35,933 bases of DNA. Source: Gemmatimonadota bacterium. GTDB taxonomy: Bacteria; Gemmatimonadota; Gemmatimonadetes; Palauibacterales; Palauibacteraceae. The translations under genes and the position numbers were made by a program. The notes beneath the pieces are model-generated. The model was given only the letters and a program-made list of their open reading frames with translations. It did no database searches and was not told the origin of the DNA. The DNA lies in NCBI GenBank assembly GCA_020351855.1, contig CP070670.1, positions 28,709-64,641 of the forward strand, written 5' to 3'. Positions 32,621 to 35,933 of the stretch are shown here, one piece after another. Within the stretch, counting starts at the first letter, position 1. Every line of letters starts with the position of its first letter.

Positions 32621-33064
32621 CGAACACCCCACACGGTCCAGGCGCATCACCAGCGCAGCCTCCCGCGGCGATGCATAGTAGTCGGGACGCGTCCCGACGA
32701 CGCGGAATCCGGCGCCCTCGTACAGTCGCAAGGCAACCGAATTGCTCTCCCGCACCTCCAGGAAGATCGCTCGCGCCCCCCTTGCGGCAGCCTCCTCCAG
32801 CACATGCTGAAGCAGGAGACGGCCGATCCCTCTCTGCCGTCGGCCCGGACGGACGGCCAAGTTGCCGAGCTCTGCCTCCTCGGCCGCTAGCCACAGCACG
32901 GCATAACCCGCAACACCCCGCCTGTCCTCAGCCACCCTGAGGAGCGTATTCCTCCTTTGCAGCAGGGCCCGAAACGTCGCGGCAGACCAGGGGAGAGCGT
33001 AGGAGTCGCGCTCGATTGCCACCACGTCCCGCACATCCGCGCGGCTCATGGGGCGGATGCTCAC
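32594..33064 (-). CDS. rimI: ribosomal protein S18-alanine N-acetyltransferase RimI-like
   Basis: RimI is a GNAT enzyme that acetylates the N-terminus of ribosomal protein S18. The 156-residue product starts VSIRPMSRADVRDVVAIERDSY and has LPWSAATF, typical of RimI. The acetyl-CoA loop is RRQRGIGRLLL and the late motif is EVRESNSVALRLYEGAGF. I chose GTG at 33064; an ATG at 33049 is also possible, and the open frame to 33931 is a tsaB shadow. The tsaE-tsaB-rimI order is common and supports RimI over other GNAT proteins. Confidence 0.9.
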   Translation of the reverse strand: MSIRPMSRADVRDVVAIERDSYALPWSAATFRALLQRRNTLLRVAEDRRGVAGYAVLWLAAEEAELGNLAVRPGRRQRGIGRLLLQHVLEEAAARGARAIFLEVRESNSVALRLYEGAGFRVVGTRPDYYASPREAALVMRLDRVGCSLTSPPGGR

Positions 33065-33126
33065 CTGCGGCGGCTTCCTCTCCCCCGGCCGCCCGGCGCG
33101 CAGCAGCCACTGCGGTCGACGCTGCC

Positions 33127-33840
33127 TCAAGAGGGCCCGGCCTTCCGGGAGCCCTGCGAGAGCGAGGGTTTCGCTTCCCGCGCCCGCTCCGCAGCGGAAG
33201 CCAGCAGGTACTCGGGTTGCCAGCTCCCCAGGTCGGCAACCCTGCCAGCGTCCTGCTCGTGCACCAGGCGCACCAGGGCACCGGCCGCGGGGCTGGAGGC
33301 ACCGCGTGCCAGAATGCGCCCCCCCTCCTCGGCAAGGCGCTCCGCGTAGCGGATCGCGCCGGCACCAGCGAACGTCCATTCCTGCAAGGGCTGCAGCTGC
33401 CGGATCAGCGCCCCGACCTCCCAGACCCGAGGCCCGGCGATCTCCCTCAACGGCGCGGTCGAGCCAAAGGTCGCAGCGAACACGCGATCGTTGCCGGCAT
33501 CGAGCACGGCGCACACCCGCCCTTCCACCGGCAAGCCGGCCACTACGGCGGACAGGCTGGAGTAGGCAAAAAGCGGGCAGTCCAGGGCGAAGCACAGGCC
33601 CTTGGCCAGAGCGGCTCCGATCCGCAGGCCCGTAAACGAACCCGGGCCCGAGCCGACGGCGATCGCCTCCAGATCGCCCAGCGCCACGCCCGCCTTTGCA
33701 AGAAGCTCTCGGATGGCAGGCAGCACGGATTCGGATGCCGTCGCCGGTGCCGGCACGCTCGACTGGGAGATCGGGCCGGCCGCGCTTCCGACGGCGACCG
33801 ATCCGATGTCGGTGCTCGTGTCGAAGGCCAACGTGAGCAT
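33127..33840 (-). CDS. tsaB: tRNA t6A biosynthesis protein TsaB
   Basis: TsaB is the non-catalytic partner of TsaD in making N6-threonylcarbamoyladenosine in tRNA. The 237-residue product has the ASKHA start MLTLAFDTSTDIGSVAVG and the diagnostic VGSGPGSFTGLRIGAALAKGL. LDAGNDRVFAATF matches the central part. ATG at 33840 is next to tsaE (5 bases). The longer frame to 34158 lies inside tsaE. TsaD and TsaC are not in the window. Confidence 0.95.
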   Translation of the reverse strand: MLTLAFDTSTDIGSVAVGSAAGPISQSSVPAPATASESVLPAIRELLAKAGVALGDLEAIAVGSGPGSFTGLRIGAALAKGLCFALDCPLFAYSSLSAVVAGLPVEGRVCAVLDAGNDRVFAATFGSTAPLREIAGPRVWEVGALIRQLQPLQEWTFAGAGAIRYAERLAEEGGRILARGASSPAAGALVRLVHEQDAGRVADLGSWQPEYLLASAAERAREAKPSLSQGSRKAGPS

Positions 33841-33845
33841 GGTGT

Positions 33846-34331
33846 CTATGTCGGCAGGTCGGGCGCTCGTCCGCACCGTCGCGCGCTGAGGTGACGCCGG
33901 TCCGGCCGCTGCACGAACCCGAGCCGCACATCCCACCGATCCGCAGGAAGCAGGGCAGCCGCCCTGTCGGCCCACTCCACGAAGACGGCTCCCGCCCCCG
34001 TCAGGAGCTCCTGCCACCCCAGCTCCCACACCTCGGCCTCCGATTCGATCCGGTATAGGTCCACGTGGTGGATGAATCCTCCCTCTGGCAGGCGGTATCG
34101 GTTCACCAACGTGAAGGTCGGACTCGGCACTGGCCCCGCGATCCCGGCGCCGCGGCATGCTGCCCGCACGACCGTCGATTTTCCCGAGCCCAGGGGACCG
34201 TACAGAGCCACGAACAGCCCCGCCCGGACCGCAGCACGACCCACATCGGCGGCCCAGCGCTCGAGCTGGATCTCATCGACCACCAGATCCGTCCTGTCGC
34301 CCGAGCGGGCAGGTCGCCGGCTGCCTGTCAC
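33846..34331 (-). CDS. tsaE: tRNA t6A biosynthesis ATPase TsaE
   Basis: TsaE is the ATPase of the TsaBDE complex. The 161-residue product has Walker A GPLGSGKST (45-53), then SPTFTLVNRY (70-79), HHVDLYRI (88-95) and VEWADR (118-123), all hallmark TsaE sequences. The first Walker residues read GPLGSGKS instead of the frequent GDLGAGKT. Start is GTG at 34331, 55 bases after uvrB. A 6-base-pair hairpin (34366-34381) lies in that gap. Confidence 0.94.
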   Translation of the reverse strand: MTGSRRPARSGDRTDLVVDEIQLERWAADVGRAAVRAGLFVALYGPLGSGKSTVVRAACRGAGIAGPVPSPTFTLVNRYRLPEGGFIHHVDLYRIESEAEVWELGWQELLTGAGAVFVEWADRAAALLPADRWDVRLGFVQRPDRRHLSARRCGRAPDLPT

Positions 34332-34386
34332 CTTCGCCTCACCCGCTGCTCTCCAATTCCTCCGTGGGCGTGCCGACGCCCTCCCC

Positions 34387-35933
34387 CTAGCGGCCGGACC
34401 GGAGCGCGCCCAGGCGGCTCCGCGAGGCGCCGCCGCGGCGGCCCGAACCCAGGGCCGCCTTCACGTCGAACAGCTCGTCCCGGACGCGGGCCGCCCGTTC
34501 GAAGTCCAGCTGCTCGGCCGCCCTTCTCATCTCTTCTTCCAGTCGGGCCGCGAGCTCCTCGCCTCCCAGCTCCCCGTAGTCGGACAGGGACTCGGCGACC
34601 CTCCGCTCCGGCTCTCCCCTCGCATCGGCCACGGCGGTCGTGAAGCGAATCTCCTCCACCGATTTCACGATCGACCGGGGCTCGATTCCGTGCGCCGCGT
34701 TGTACGCCGCCTGGGCGCGGCGACGCCGCTCCGTCTCGTCGATCGCGTAGCGCATCGCCTCCGTGATGCCGTCCGCATAGAGAACGGCCATGCCGTTGAC
34801 GTTCCGTGCCGCCCGCCCGATCGTCTGCACGAGGGATCGGTTGGAACGAAGGAAGCCTTCCTTATCCGCATCCAGGACTGCCACGAACGAGACCTCGGGC
34901 AGATCGAGCCCCTCCCGCAGCAGATTGATCCCGACGAGCACGTCGAACGCCCCGAGACGGAGATCACGCAGGATTTCGACCCGCTCGATCGCGTCGATGT
35001 CGGCGTGCATGTACCGCACCCGCACCCCGCGGTCCGCCAGGAAATCAGAGAGATCCTCCGCCATTCGCTTCGTGAGCGTGGTCACGAGGACCCGCTCCCC
35101 TCGGCCCGCGCGGACGCGGATCTCCTCGAGCAGATCATCGACCTGGCCCCGAACGGGACGAACCACGACCTCCGGATCCAGCAGGCCGGTCGGCCGGATC
35201 AGCTGCTCGACGACCACGCCCCCGCACCGCTCGAGCTCGTAGTCGCCGGGTGTGGCACTCAGGAACAGGGCCCGCGGCACCAGCTCCTCCCATTCGGCAA
35301 AGCTGAGCGGACGATTGTCTAGCGCCGACGGCAGACGGAAACCGTGCTCTACGAGCGTCATCTTGCGGCTCCGGTCGCCGTTGTACATCGCCCGCAGCTG
35401 AGGGATCGAGACGTGCGACTCATCCAGGATGAAGAGGTAATCCTCCGGGAAGTAGTCGAGGAGACAGTAGGGACGCTCGCCTGCCGAGCGCCCGTCCAGA
35501 TGGCGCGAGTAGTTCTCGATACCCGGGCAGATTCCCATCTCCCGGAGCATCTCGAGATCGAACTTGGTCCTCGTCTCGAGACGCTGGGCTTCCAGCAGCC
35601 GCCCCTCGTCCCGCAATTCCGGGAGACGGTGCCGCAGTTCCTTCCCGATCGAGCCGATCGCCGACTGCAGACGACCGAAGCCCGTGGCGTAGTGGGTAGC
35701 CGGATAGATGGCAGCACGGTCGAGGGTCGCGATCGTCTCTCCGGTCAGCGGCCGAATCTTGGAAATCCGCTCCACGCGGTCGTCCCAGAGCTCGAGGCGC
35801 ACGGCCTGCTCCTCATATGCCGGGAACACCTCGATGACATCGCCGCGCACCCGGAACGTGCCGCGCCCGAAGTCGAGATCGTTGCGGCTGTACTGGATCT
35901 GCACCAGGCCCTCGAGCAGCTCCCGGCGAGATG
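34387..35933 (-). CDS. uvrB: excinuclease ABC subunit UvrB, N-terminal part off the window
   Basis: UvrB is the damage-verifying helicase-like subunit of UvrABC. About 515 residues are visible, and the frame is open through the right edge; full UvrB is about 670 residues, so the N-terminal ATP-binding Walker A and beta-hairpin are missing. Visible are [101 protein letters not shown] and [11 protein letters not shown]-terminal UVR domain ([23 protein letters not shown]) binds UvrC. A basic tail follows. Confidence 0.97.
   Translation of the reverse strand, partial: SRRELLEGLVQIQYSRNDLDFGRGTFRVRGDVIEVFPAYEEQAVRLELWDDRVERISKIRPLTGETIATLDRAAIYPATHYATGFGRLQSAIGSIGKELRHRLPELRDEGRLLEAQRLETRTKFDLEMLREMGICPGIENYSRHLDGRSAGERPYCLLDYFPEDYLFILDESHVSIPQLRAMYNGDRSRKMTLVEHGFRLPSALDNRPLSFAEWEELVPRALFLSATPGDYELERCGGVVVEQLIRPTGLLDPEVVVRPVRGQVDDLLEEIRVRAGRGERVLVTTLTKRMAEDLSDFLADRGVRVRYMHADIDAIERVEILRDLRLGAFDVLVGINLLREGLDLPEVSFVAVLDADKEGFLRSNRSLVQTIGRAARNVNGMAVLYADGITEAMRYAIDETERRRRAQAAYNAAHGIEPRSIVKSVEEIRFTTAVADARGEPERRVAESLSDYGELGGEELAARLEEEMRRAAEQLDFERAARVRDELFDVKAALGSGRRGGASRSRLGALRSGR

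Noticed and set aside
34366..34381. Small hairpin (GGGCGT/ACGCCC) after uvrB as a terminator
   Set aside because: Stem is only six base pairs without a T tract, and tsaE follows closely in the same direction; not enough support.

Overview
The window is about 36 kb of GC-rich bacterial chromosome, tightly packed with housekeeping and envelope genes. Nearly all genes lie on the minus strand; only a PpiD-like foldase gene (14021..15850) and a small exported protein gene (31584..32093) are on the plus strand. The organism is a didermic (outer-membrane) bacterium: it has LptD, LolA, Tol-Pal and a PpiD-like protein. It makes haem by the C5 route (hemA, hemL). Gene content, GC bias and promoters with a TAnnTT type -10 box suggest the FCB side of the tree, most likely Gemmatimonadota. 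That assignment is inference from general features, not a database match. I see no rRNA, tRNA, CRISPR, IS element, phage or integrase.

Layout, right to left (the direction of most transcription). (1) 35933..32594: uvrB (5' end off the window), tsaE, tsaB, rimI, then ssb with its own promoter. (2) 31584..32093: a lone plus-strand exported protein that converges on ssb. (3) 31254..17641: a nearly continuous run of LysM protein, HemX/CcsA-like membrane protein, hemA, sugar-nucleotide epimerase, tolQ, tolR, tolA/tonB-like, tolB, pal, cpoB, nrdR, tatC and lptD. Many junctions are ATGA or GTGA overlaps, and an extra internal promoter candidate sits before pal. (4) 17461..15897: polyprenyl diphosphate synthase, DUF4321-like protein and tatA, with their own promoter candidate. 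(5) 14021..15850 (+): ppiD-like gene, divergent from (6) 13785..1: TPR protein, aroQ, Xaa-Pro peptidase, efp, accB, accC, comB-like phosphatase, ftsK, lolA, rimO, hemL, SpoIID-like protein and a Gfo/Idh/MocA-fold protein cut by the left edge.

The genes fall into a few themes. Envelope building and integrity: Tol-Pal-CpoB, LptD, LolA, the PpiD-like foldase, Tat translocase parts, SpoIID-like and LysM proteins, polyprenyl synthase. Haem: hemA, hemL, HemX-like. Lipid precursors: accB, accC. Translation quality: efp, rimO, tsaB, tsaE, rimI. DNA: uvrB, ssb, ftsK, nrdR.

I did not find a convincing undescribed system. The most useful observations are a recurring promoter architecture, TTGxxx with 17-18 bases then TAnnTT; a Gfo/Idh/MocA protein lacking the usual catalytic Lys and His; a ComB-like gene translationally linked to ftsK; a HemX-like protein without the tryptophan-rich haem signature; a long charged insertion in LptD; and an epimerase wedged between hemA and tolQ.
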